Positions 7,982-13,883 of a stretch of 37,699 nt of DNA are shown here, in pieces. The translations under genes and the position numbers were made by a program. Below the pieces are notes generated by a model. That model made no database searches and was not told the origin of the DNA. It was given only the letters and a program-made list of their open reading frames with translations. Every line of letters begins with the position of its first letter. Within the stretch, counting starts at the first letter, position 1. Origin of the DNA: Legionella sp. (GTDB lineage: Bacteria; Pseudomonadota; Gammaproteobacteria; Legionellales; Legionellaceae); assembly GCA_030694525.1 (NCBI GenBank), contig JAUXYG010000153.1, forward strand, positions 1 to 37,699. Direction: 5' to 3'.

Positions 7982-8447
7982 TATTTTTATGTTTTTTAGC
8001 CACAGAATTTAAAATTTACACTTACCTGACCATGTGGCACTCTGAGTACTTATTAAAATGTATGTGCTCCAACGGCTGAATTGATAAGTCAAATTATCGT
8101 AAATTTACCGTTTAAATAAAAATCCAATTTGGCACACAGTGTGTACCAAATCATAAAATACAAGTATGTTCCATTTTGGAACTCACTGAGAATTTTCAAA
8201 GTGAACTTTACGGAATTTCCGGTTAGTTCATCTGAGCATTTAAATGAATTACCTAGACATGATTTTGCAAGACTCAAAGGTTAAATATTAAACATTGCAA
8301 AGCAATGTATATTGCGCCCTTAGAAAATTCTTTCTTCAGGACATAACAGTATTTATAAATCAGTATTTTAATTATTGAGTTTTTGATTTTATAAAATTCC
8401 CTAGTAACGTTAAAATGTTAGAAGTTAAACTTACAAGGTGCATTTAG
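7982..8447. other. 466-bp non-coding region with clustered TGGNAC half-sites and hairpins
   Basis: No convincing gene. It contains TGGCAC (8035-8040), the palindrome at 8127-8151, an inverted pair GTTCCA/TGGAAC (8168-8173, 8177-8182; 9-bp pitch), and a perfect hairpin ACATTGC-AAA-GCAATGT (8292-8308). AAGG lies ~11 nt before the Fic ATG. The region probably holds the control DNA of fic and possibly binding sites shared with the replication module. Confidence 0.5.
8127..8151. repeat. 25-bp palindrome, copy 1 (ATTTGGYAC-N7-GTRCCAAAT)
   Basis: ATTTGGCAC, spacer ACAGTGT, GTACCAAAT. It is nearly identical to copy 2 at 9354-9378, including the CAGTG centre. The two copies bracket the fic gene and its convergent partner. 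Two-fold symmetry suggests a dimeric protein site. Confidence 0.6.
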
Positions 8448-9083
8448 ATGGATGAAGATAATCGTTATTCAGTTCCAGAAGATGAAGATTATGAGCCTGG
8501 TTCAAATAACGAGGTATTGAAGAATCTTTTGGGGATTAAAGATAAAGAAACAATGGAGCAGGTGGAAGAGACAGAATTAGAAAGAACTGGTGATGTGCTT
8601 CCCGATATTTATGGTTCTGAACATCAATTGACCTCACAAGACATACAACAAATTCATAAACTATGGTTAGCGGACGTATATCCTTTTGCTGGAAAATTCA
8701 GAACAGTAAACATGAGTAAAGGTGGATTTCATTTTGCAGCTTCGCAATATATCGATAAGTCCATGCAGGATTTAGAAAACAAGCTCTTAAAAACTTATAC
8801 TCCTTGCAAAAAATCAAGTGATGAACTTGCTAATGCTTTGGGTGTTGTGCATGTTGAATTAATTATTATCCACCCATTTAGAGAAGGAAATGGAAGAGTT
8901 TCAAGGTTAATGGCGAATATAATGGCAATGCAGGCAGGATTACCACAATTGAATTTTGAGCCTATTGATAAAACCACTAATGCAAAGGGCTATAACAACT
9001 ATATCCAAGCAATACATCATGGGGTAATGGGAAATTACGAACCAATAAAAGAGGTGTTCCTGGAGATACTAAAAGCCGATTAG
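8448..9083 (+). CDS. fic: Fic-domain protein (probable AMP transferase toxin)
   Basis: A 211-aa Fic protein of the short 'cell filamentation' type. The catalytic motif is complete: HPFREGNGR at 142-150 (His142 as base, the acidic Glu146 for metal, Asn148 and Arg150 for the triphosphate). The flap region (GKFRTVNMSKGGFHFAAS, ~82-99) that positions the target is present. Proteins of this type transfer AMP or another NMP to a hydroxyl on a target protein, and as toxins they modify gyrase/topoisomerase IV. No inhibitory (S/T)xxxE(G/N) helix is visible inside the protein, so it should be class I, needing a separate antitoxin. Its 3' end overlaps by 4 bp a convergent ORF carrying exactly that motif. 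The long acidic N-terminus (~1-45) is unassigned. Palindromes flank the pair. Confidence 0.9.
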   Translation: MDEDNRYSVPEDEDYEPGSNNEVLKNLLGIKDKETMEQVEETELERTGDVLPDIYGSEHQLTSQDIQQIHKLWLADVYPFAGKFRTVNMSKGGFHFAASQYIDKSMQDLENKLLKTYTPCKKSSDELANALGVVHVELIIIHPFREGNGRVSRLMANIMAMQAGLPQLNFEPIDKTTNAKGYNNYIQAIHHGVMGNYEPIKEVFLEILKAD

Positions 9084-9274
9084 CTTTTGTGCAGTCTATT
9101 TTTCATTTCTTCTAAAACAGCATTAGAACGAGAATGATCGATTTTTAGAGTCAAGGCTTTATCTTTGGCTTTAATGCCTTCCACCCCACAAGAAGTTCGT
9201 GTAGAGCGAGCATTTGAGCGCTTAGCCTGTTCCTTATCCTGAAGATAAGGATTTGTTTCTGATAATGTTTTCAT
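9080..9274 (-). CDS. Small protein with Fic-inhibition motif SxxxEG, probable Fic antitoxin
   Basis: 64 aa. Its core TSCGVEGIK contains Ser28-C-G-V-Glu32-Gly33, matching the (S/T)xxxE(G/N) inhibitory helix of Fic antitoxins such as VbhA; in that family the Glu blocks the ATP gamma-phosphate site. It converges on fic, with a 4-bp overlap of the 3' ends. Known class I antitoxin genes usually sit upstream of fic on the same strand, so this order is unusual. The first ~16 residues (MKTLSETNPYLQDKE) recur in the ORF at 9435-9599. A TATAAT box lies only 7 nt before the ATG, with no clear Shine-Dalgarno, suggesting a leaderless or short-leader message. The motif match is seen; the antitoxin role is inferred. 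Confidence 0.65.
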   Translation of the reverse strand: MKTLSETNPYLQDKEQAKRSNARSTRTSCGVEGIKAKDKALTLKIDHSRSNAVLEEMKNRLHKS

Positions 9275-9281
9275 ATTTATA

Positions 9282-9287
9282 ATTATA
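9282..9287 (-). promoter_or_regulatory. TATAAT -10 box immediately before the SxxxEG ORF
   Basis: A consensus -10 hexamer 7 nt before the ATG on the minus strand; transcription would start at or next to the start codon. No good -35 is visible. The position is conserved in the sister ORF (9606-9611). Confidence 0.4.
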
Positions 9288-9353
9288 TCACATTTTCACA
9301 AACCTGAACTCAAACTCGTGTAAAAAATTAACGCTTGTTCGGGTAGGATACCA

Positions 9354-9378
9354 ATTTGGTACTCAGTGCGTGCCAAAT
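9354..9378. repeat. 25-bp palindrome, copy 2
   Basis: ATTTGGTAC, spacer TCAGTGC, GTGCCAAAT; the arms extend to CAATTTGGTAC/GTGCCAAATTG (9352-9380). Architecture and CAGTG centre match copy 1 at 8127. It lies ~75 bp upstream of the SxxxEG ORF, a reasonable operator position. Confidence 0.6.
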
Positions 9379-9434
9379 TGACTTAACTTTTAGTAGAAAG
9401 TAATCATGCTAGGTTAACTTAATGATTATATTCA

Positions 9435-9599
9435 CTAAAACAAGGTGTTTTTATCCCATTCCAGATCATCAATCATTGATTTAAAAGATGAATATTTCTT
9501 TCCTCTTCCATTTTCTAACTCCTCTATAGCCTCAAGGGTTAGATTATCGGGATTTTCTTTATCCTGATAGTCAGGATTAGTATCTGATGATGTTTTCAT
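9435..9599 (-). CDS. Small orphan antitoxin-like protein sharing its 5' end with the SxxxEG ORF
   Basis: 54 aa if started at the ATG homologous to the neighbouring ORF (MKTSSDTNPDYQDKE); a longer frame from 9641 exists, but the shared 5' end argues for 9599. The remainder, LEAIEELENGRGKKYSSFKSMIDDLEW, resembles the C-terminal toxin-binding region of RelB/DinJ-like antitoxins; this is a pattern impression. No toxin gene is adjacent. The DNA homology with the neighbour covers the TATAAT box and ~15 codons, then stops sharply, as if one promoter and start had been joined to two different bodies. Confidence 0.5.
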   Translation of the reverse strand: MKTSSDTNPDYQDKENPDNLTLEAIEELENGRGKKYSSFKSMIDDLEWDKNTLF

Positions 9600-9605
9600 C
9601 TCTAA

Positions 9606-9611
9606 ATTATA
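9606..9611 (-). promoter_or_regulatory. TATAAT -10 box before the antitoxin-like ORF
   Basis: A consensus -10 hexamer 6 nt before ATG 9599 on the minus strand (TATAAT-TTAGAG-ATG). GAG next to the ATG is too close for a normal Shine-Dalgarno. It is the counterpart of 9282-9287. Confidence 0.4.
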
Positions 9612-9653
9612 CCCCTTTTTCCCATTAATGAGAGCAATCATTGTAATTTTCAG

Positions 9654-9739
9654 TGGTACAAGTGGAACTAATGGGACACCTTGATGTTACTGGGTTATAA
9701 ACGTTCCACTATAAAAATCCCAAATGGTACGCGTGGGAC
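9654..9739. repeat. Iteron-like cluster 1: TGGNAC at 9-bp pitch
   Basis: Direct copies at 9654 (TGGTAC), 9663 (TGGAAC), 9672 (TGGGAC), 9725 (TGGTAC) and 9734 (TGGGAC), with one inverted copy GTTCCA at 9703. Within each group the pitch is exactly 9 bp. It lies just upstream of the promoter of the AlpA/DUF927 module and is mirrored by cluster 2 at 12846-12932. It is a candidate replication origin or regulator array. Confidence 0.6.
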
Positions 9740-9795
9740 AAATGCCTCATATTTGCTCATTCCAGTTACAATTTCTTTGAATTTGTTTTCAATTG

Positions 9796-9824
9796 TTGAC
9801 TTTAATTTTTAAACCACGTAATAA
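9796..9824 (+). promoter_or_regulatory. Strong sigma70-type promoter for the AlpA/DUF927 module
   Basis: TTGACT (9796-9801), 17-bp spacer, TAATAA (9819-9824). It lies ~175 bp before the AlpA-like start and directly after iteron cluster 1. Confidence 0.65.
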
Positions 9825-9842
9825 TCTATTCGTTGTTTTAAA

Positions 9843-9870
9843 TAGCTTTATAAAAATGGCTATAAAGCTA
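9843..9870. other. Perfect 10-bp inverted repeat in the AlpA leader
   Basis: TAGCTTTATA (9843-9852) and TATAAAGCTA (9861-9870) with an 8-nt loop, starting ~12 nt after the expected transcription start. It could be an operator for the AlpA-like protein or a 5' stem-loop on the mRNA. Nothing else is recognised between it and the AlpA start. Confidence 0.5.
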
Positions 9871-9998
9871 CGATGGAGCACTAGGAAATAGAAATTACCA
9901 GTCTTACTGGAATTTTCAAATGATGGATTTATGGAAAAAGCCTCTTTGGCGGCATTTTAATGTCGCTTGAAAATTCTATTACTAAACGAGGTATAACT

Positions 9999-10250
9999 AT
10001 GTCCAGAAAAAATGTAACACGCTTACAACTTATCAATGAATTTGAATCAGCTCCTGACTCTACACTCTTTAATCAAAATACACTTGCCGCAGTTTTAGAT
10101 TGCTCAGCACAATTACTTGAACGAAACCGTTGGGCAGGTCAAGGTGTGCCTTATATTAAAATTGGCCGTACGGTTCGATATCGCAAATTAGATATTCTCA
10201 ATTATCTCCAACAACAGTGCTTTCATAACATGCTTCAAGATGCTGTTTAG
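9999..10250 (+). CDS. AlpA-like excisionase/regulator (helix-turn-helix)
   Basis: 83 aa from the ATG at 9999, preferred over 9960 because GAGG (9988-9991) lies 7 nt before it. A winged-helix/MerR-like DNA-binding fold is indicated by NTLAAVLDCSAQLLERNRWAGQGVPYIKIGR split over ~25-60, ending in the typical VRYRKLDILNYL that closes AlpA/excisionase HTH domains. In P4-like elements AlpA activates integrase and promotes excision. Here it precedes the DUF927 helicase by ~80 bp, the usual order in satellite islands. It is the only excisionase candidate in the element. Confidence 0.8.
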   Translation: MSRKNVTRLQLINEFESAPDSTLFNQNTLAAVLDCSAQLLERNRWAGQGVPYIKIGRTVRYRKLDILNYLQQQCFHNMLQDAV

Positions 10251-10283
10251 CATTTTCTTGAATTAAGTTTTGTTTGAATGATT

Positions 10284-10305
10284 GGAAGGTGGTGGAACAC
10301 CTTCC
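10284..10305 (+). other. GC-rich hairpin upstream of the DUF927 start
   Basis: GGAAGGT (10284-10290) and ACCTTCC (10299-10305) enclose GGTGGAAC, which includes a TGGAAC hexamer. It ends 25 nt before ATG 10331 and so could affect translation or act as an extra iteron-protein site. No T tract follows, so it is not a terminator. Confidence 0.45.
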
Positions 10306-10330
10306 GGTGATGTTGCTGGAGATAAAGAAT

Positions 10331-11563
10331 ATGAACTCAGATCAAATATATCATGTTGACTTTAAACAGTCTAAACGCATTAAATCGTTTCAATATGCAG
10401 GTGGACTATTCCAGTTAACCTCAGATGGAGTGATTTTTGTTGGTAAGGATAAAGATAATAATGAGCTACCTCCTCGATGGATTTGCTCGTCTTTGTCTGT
10501 GGTAGCTAAAACTCGTGATGCCAATAGTGGCGAATGGGGTCGATTGCTTGAGTGGGTTGATGATGATGGGATTAAGCATCAATGGGCTATGCCTTTGGCT
10601 TTATTGCAAGGAGATTCCAGCGATGTGCGACGAGAACTAGCGCGATTGGGATTAACTATCTCTCCTAACAAAATAGCTCGTGATTTGCTGGCCTCCTACA
10701 TACAAGTCTTTCCTGTTGAAGAACGTGCTCGGTGTGTCGATAAACTTGGCTGGTATAAAGAAGTATTTGTTACCGCTCATGAAACCATTGGACAATCGGA
10801 TGACCAAATCGTTTTTCAAAATGCTAATAGTCTTGAACCCGCATTGTCCACTTCGGGAAGTGTTGAGGATTGGCGGAATTCTATTGCACGATTAGCAGAG
10901 GGTAATTCCCGTTTAATATTTGCAATTTCCACTGCATTTGCACCAAGTCTAGCTAATCTTGTTGGCGAAGATTCGGGTGGCTTTCATTTTAGAGGTACCT
11001 CCTCATCTGGCAAAACAACTGCTTTAAAGGTGGCTGCTTCTGTTTGGGGCAAGCCAGACAGTTACATTCGCTTGTGGCGAAGCACTGCAAACGGTTTGGA
11101 AGGATTAGCAGCTCTTCACAATGATGGTTTATTAATCTTAGATGAGCTTAGTCAAATGGATCCAAAAGACGCTGGTGAATGTGCTTATCTACTTGCCAAT
11201 GGTCAAGGTAAAACACGAGCTTCTCGTTGTGGCACGGCAAGACAATCGATGCGCTGGTCATTACTCTTTTTATCGGCTGGTGAGGAATCATTAACATCAA
11301 TAATGGCAAAAGCTGGTCAGCGATGTAATGCGGGTCAAGAAATTCGTTTGGCAGATATTGAAGCTGATGCTGGTGCTCAGATGGGGTTATTTGAACAGTT
11401 ACATGACCATATAAACCCAGCCTCTATGTCGCTCGCATTAAAAGAAGCTGCCAGTCAATATCATGGTGCAGTTGGTTTAGCATGGCTCCATAAAATTGTT
11501 AGCCACCGCACTGAATTGATCTCCCTACTCGCTAATAAAATCCAGCAGTTTGTAAGGAAGTAA
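10331..11563 (+). CDS. DUF927 helicase (replication protein), N-terminal part, frameshifted
   Basis: 410 aa from ATG 10331; GGAG (10318-10321) lies 9 nt upstream, better than the TTG at 10274. It belongs to the DUF927 superfamily found next to AlpA in satellites and islands, presumed a replicative helicase. Visible: the entry region FICS/WICSSLSVVAKTRD with EWGRLLEW, the Walker A GTSSSGKTT (~222-230) and Walker B LLILDELSQ (~267-275). The frame stops at 11563 after KIQQFVRK. The family's C-terminal region continues in the -1 frame: reading A11554 twice gives QFVKEVTKPEHSGQIQRVARRF, so one A was lost from GTAAAGG. No Toprim or primase domain is present or adjacent. The helicase core is intact, but the last ~175 residues would be missing. 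Confidence 0.8.
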   Translation: MNSDQIYHVDFKQSKRIKSFQYAGGLFQLTSDGVIFVGKDKDNNELPPRWICSSLSVVAKTRDANSGEWGRLLEWVDDDGIKHQWAMPLALLQGDSSDVRRELARLGLTISPNKIARDLLASYIQVFPVEERARCVDKLGWYKEVFVTAHETIGQSDDQIVFQNANSLEPALSTSGSVEDWRNSIARLAEGNSRLIFAISTAFAPSLANLVGEDSGGFHFRGTSSSGKTTALKVAASVWGKPDSYIRLWRSTANGLEGLAALHNDGLLILDELSQMDPKDAGECAYLLANGQGKTRASRCGTARQSMRWSLLFLSAGEESLTSIMAKAGQRCNAGQEIRLADIEADAGAQMGLFEQLHDHINPASMSLALKEAASQYHGAVGLAWLHKIVSHRTELISLLANKIQQFVRK

Positions 11564-11613
11564 CTAAGCCCGAACACTCTGGTCAAATTCAACGGGTAGC
11601 CAGACGTTTTGCT

Positions 11614-12084
11614 TTGGTTGCCATGGCTGGAGAAATGGCGATTCACTTTGAATTAACAGGATGGAAAAGAGGCGCAGCTTGTCAAGCAGCAGAAACCTGT
11701 TTTAAAGCATGGCTAGAAGATTTCGGAGAGCATGGTAATCGCGAAGATCGAGCTATACTATTGCAAGTTCGTGCATTTTTTGAAAAAGAAGGGGCTAGTC
11801 GTTTTGAAAGCGAAAATCATCCTAACAGTGAACGACTTTATAACCGAGCAGGCTTTTTTCATACGAATGACGAAGGTTTTCGTATATTTATGGTTTTATC
11901 CGAAGTTTATAGGACGGAAATCTGCCAAGGATTTGAACCTAAAATGGTAAATAAAGTGCTTATTAATGCTGGCTGGATAATCCCTGGAAATGACGGAAAA
12001 GCCTCGCAAAAACGAAGAATTAAAGGGATAGGTATTCCCAGATGCTATGTGTTCACTGAGAAAGTCTGGTCAGACGAATTCTAA
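11614..12084 (+). pseudogene. DUF927 C-terminal part, out of frame
   Basis: Homologous frame opens at 11539 and joins the N-terminal part at ~11554; the TTG at 11614 is not a natural start. Residues such as LVAMAGEMAIHFELTGWKRG, LEDFGEHGNREDRAILLQVR and the closing GIPRCYVFTEKVW are the standard DUF927 C-terminus. Joined, the protein would be ~584 aa, normal for the family, so only one base is at fault. It could be an inactivating mutation, a homopolymer sequencing error, or less likely recoding; no slippery heptamer is visible. Confidence 0.75.
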
Positions 12085-12384
12085 TGCCCTTCAAGCTCCA
12101 CTGTCTATTTTGGCTGTGGAGCACCGTCAACTTAGTAATCATGTGGGCTTTCTACTTGTCCAACGGCTCCAGTTTATTTGGTGGTATTAATGCAATATAT
12201 GGTGTAATATTTCGCGTTTGAACAAAAAACGGGCAGTTATAATAAGCGAAAATGACTGTCCTAAAACAACCCCTACCTGAAAATACCACATGTAGTTTAG
12301 AGCACATCACTAGAACGGGTTATGAATTAGCGATTGTCCGGAGAATTTGACATATAAATTTGTTAGTTTATCAAAGGAAATTTT
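12085..12384. other. Non-coding 300 bp after the DUF927 gene
   Basis: It contains an inverted repeat GCTCCAC/GTGGAGC (12095-12101, 12116-12122; 14-nt loop) without a T tract, possibly a weak terminator. A TTGACA (12347-12352) precedes the lipoprotein gene, but no good -10 follows at the right distance. Nothing else is recognised. Confidence 0.4.
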
Positions 12385-12675
12385 ATGAAAAATACGACTA
12401 TTATATTATTAATTACTTTAATTTTGAGCGGTTGCGCCGCAACCGCTGTTAAGACTTACACAGGGGATGGAAAAGAAGGATACAATATTGACTGTTCAGG
12501 AAATGGTTTAAGCTGGGGAATGTGTTATGAAAAAGCCGGGGACATTTGTGGTACAAAGGGTTATGTAGTTCTTGAAAAGGACGGAGATCAAGGGTCAAGT
12601 CTTTCTGGAAATCAGTATGGTATCTATGCTAGTTCAGAAATTACTAGAAGTATGATAATAAAATGCAAAAAATAG
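12385..12675 (+). CDS. Small lipoprotein, function unknown
   Basis: 96 aa with a type II signal peptide: MKN...LILSGC, lipobox LSGC, acylated Cys17. The mature part is rich in Gly and has Cys residues in DCSGNGLSWGMCYEKAGDICG, a pattern I know from small Gram-negative lipoproteins of unknown role. The start is backed by AAAGGA 8 nt before the ATG. It sits between the replication gene and iteron cluster 2 as single-gene cargo. Residue +2 is Ala, so outer-membrane sorting is expected. Confidence 0.75.
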   Translation: MKNTTIILLITLILSGCAATAVKTYTGDGKEGYNIDCSGNGLSWGMCYEKAGDICGTKGYVVLEKDGDQGSSLSGNQYGIYASSEITRSMIIKCKK

Positions 12676-12773
12676 ATTTGTAAGCTTTTGTTGTAACTAA
12701 TCAAGAGCTAGGAGTTATTTTCGTTACTTTATAACCTGCCAATTCTTAATGTCTTAGTTCCATAATATGAAAA

Positions 12774-12810
12774 GAGCGAAACTTGTATAGATTAGGTCTT
12801 TGTTTCGCTC
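12774..12810 (-). terminator. 9-bp inverted repeat, terminator-like on the minus strand
   Basis: GAGCGAAAC (12774-12782) and GTTTCGCTC (12802-12810), perfect, with a 19-nt loop. On the minus strand it is followed by TTTTCATATT; on the plus strand no T run follows. No minus-strand gene is seen to use it, so it may instead be part of the adjacent iteron region. Confidence 0.35.
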
Positions 12811-12845
12811 ATTACGTTTTGCTAATGTAGCTATTCTTGTTAATT

Positions 12846-12932
12846 GTCCCACCCGTTCCACCATTGATTTTGGTGGTGGAACGGCTAAAGTCCAGCAAAC
12901 ACAAGGGTGTACCACTTGTCCCATTTGTTCCA
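12846..12932. repeat. Iteron-like cluster 2: GTNCCA at 9-bp pitch, inverted relative to cluster 1
   Basis: GTCCCA (12846), GTTCCA (12855), inverted TGGAAC (12877), then GTACCA (12909), GTCCCA (12918) and GTTCCA (12927). Groups have exact 9-bp pitch. The last three are the reverse complements of the three variants at 9654-9677. GTTCCACCA/TGGTGGAAC (12855-12863, 12874-12882) also forms a 9-bp-arm hairpin. Confidence 0.6.
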
Positions 12933-13071
12933 CAACTTTATATATTGTTGTAAATTTCAGTAGAGACAAAATCAAATTATAACTATTGTTAAAAACTTTT
13001 AATTTTATTAGTTATCGCTAGGATAAATGAGATTACAGGGGTCTTGGAAGAACTAAATTCTTAATTTCAGT

Positions 13072-13100
13072 TTGGTATATCCCAATAATTTGTCTATAAT
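13072..13100 (+). promoter_or_regulatory. Sigma70-type promoter for the 165-aa gene
   Basis: TTGGTA (13072-13077), 17-bp spacer, consensus TATAAT (13095-13100), 33 nt before ATG 13134. Confidence 0.6.
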
Positions 13101-13133
13101 TTGAACAGCAATGCTTAATGATATGGAAATCTA

Positions 13134-13631
13134 ATGAGTCATAAACTCCAAATTTTGAAAAGATATGCTAATGAAGAAGAATGGTTTTTACGAAGTAATT
13201 ATCCGATTTCTTACAAATTAGTAATTATATATTGCTTCTTTGAAGCAATTAAACAAAATCGTATTACTAATATAGATTTTAGGTTGATATTAAATAATAC
13301 ATATAACTATGTGAAGGATCTTCCTCCAGATAGTTTTGAGTGCGAATTTTTCAGCATATACAGGTTTTATGATCATGAGAATGTGGCTGGGGTATTTTGT
13401 GTTGATCATACACATACTTGTTTTCCATTAGTTTTCTACCATAATCACTATAAACCTCATGAATCAAGAAAATTAAGAGTCGCTGCTCTTCAAAAATGCG
13501 TGTCAGACATTCTTAACAAATGCGATGACATCTTTCACATTCTAGATAAAGCTTTTAAGTGGGATAAGTCTATCCAGGAATCAATACTCCGACTAATACC
13601 AGAGCGTCAACGCGTTAAACCTAGAACTTAA
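13134..13631 (+). CDS. Hypothetical protein of 165 aa, island cargo
   Basis: No recognised family. It is soluble, with no signal peptide; it is rich in aromatic and Cys/His residues, with a local DHTHTC and YHNHYKPH pair (~95-117) that could bind metal or simply be incidental. A basic C-terminus (PERQRVKPRT) follows. It has its own consensus promoter and is the last gene before attR, a position often used by variable accessory genes. Shine-Dalgarno support is weak. Confidence 0.65.
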   Translation: MSHKLQILKRYANEEEWFLRSNYPISYKLVIIYCFFEAIKQNRITNIDFRLILNNTYNYVKDLPPDSFECEFFSIYRFYDHENVAGVFCVDHTHTCFPLVFYHNHYKPHESRKLRVAALQKCVSDILNKCDDIFHILDKAFKWDKSIQESILRLIPERQRVKPRT

Positions 13632-13707
13632 AGCTAAATTGCTTACCATCCCCGGAATGATTGCTCATAAAATATAAAATTCAATTTGAATTAGAAGAAA
13701 CTCAAAC

Positions 13708-13728
13708 TTCGACACATATTCGACACGC
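13708..13728. repeat. Right integrase arm-type sites
   Basis: TTCGACACAT (13708-13717) and TTCGACACGC (13719-13728) at 11-bp pitch, the same pair, order and pitch as 5907-5927 at the left end. They lie just inside attR. Confidence 0.65.
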
Positions 13729-13773
13729 AAATAAAATCCCACCTCGAAATTTCATAAACCATTGATTTTACTA

Positions 13774-13846
13774 TGCCGCTGCGCGGAATCGAACCGCAGA
13801 CCTTTTGATTACGAATCAACTGCTCTACCAACTGAGCTACAGCGGC
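13774..13846 (-). tRNA. tRNA-Thr (anticodon CGT)
   Basis: A 73-nt cloverleaf: acceptor GCCGCTG/CAGCGGC, D stem GCTC/GAGC, anticodon loop TTCGTAA (anticodon CGT), T stem TGCGG/CCGCG with loop TTCGATT, discriminator A. It has the same pattern as E. coli tRNA-Thr(CGU), including G27-A43. CCA is not encoded. The 3' half (13774-13816) doubles as attR of the island, so the element restored a working gene on insertion. Confidence 0.95.
13781..13816. repeat. attR: tRNA-Thr 3' half core
   Basis: The functional copy of the duplicated core (CGCGGAATC plus the 16-mer CCTTTTGATTACGAAT), offset 8030 bp from attL. It lies within the tRNA gene, from the T arm to the anticodon loop. Confidence 0.8.
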
Positions 13847-13854
13847 GTGTTTCA

Positions 13855-13883
13855 AGTATTGCTTAATTTTGGGCTTGTTGCAA
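13855..13883 (-). promoter_or_regulatory. tRNA-Thr promoter
   Basis: On the minus strand TTGCAA (13883-13878), 17-bp spacer, AATACT (13860-13855), ending 8 bp before the tRNA 5' end. The remaining DNA to 14143 is AT-rich upstream sequence of the permease, with no further gene. Confidence 0.65.

Larger units (their letters stand above)
5751..13816. mobile_element. 8.03-kb integrative element in tRNA-Thr(CGT)
   Basis: The element is bounded by a duplicated tRNA 3' half. The identical 16-mer CCTTTTGATTACGAAT lies at 5771-5786 and 13801-13816, and CGCGGAATC at 5752-5760 and 13782-13790; every matching base has the same 8030-bp offset. Just inside both ends are paired repeats TTCGACACAT-N-TTCGACACG, probably integrase arm sites. 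Content in order: P4-type integrase, two small membrane proteins, Fic and its convergent small ORF, a second small ORF, AlpA-like regulator, frameshifted DUF927 helicase, lipoprotein and an unknown 165-aa protein. No phage structural or conjugation genes are present, so it is a satellite or genomic-island type that would need help to move. Degeneration of the left tRNA copy suggests an old insertion. Confidence 0.85.

Noticed and set aside
8089..8277. 62-aa minus-strand open frame
   Set aside because: No Shine-Dalgarno, no family features, and it covers the palindromes and inverted repeats of a non-coding region.
9654..9739. CRISPR-like array of short repeats
   Set aside because: Repeats are 9-bp-pitch hexamers without spacers; no Cas genes are present, so this is iteron-like.
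10274..10330. TTG start 19 codons upstream for the DUF927 protein
   Set aside because: Weak start codon, no Shine-Dalgarno, and the added segment falls in the hairpin; ATG 10331 has GGAG at 9 nt.
12754..12982. Open frames on both strands (73 and 60 aa)
   Set aside because: They overlap each other on opposite strands and coincide with the iteron-like repeats; no start signals or protein features.
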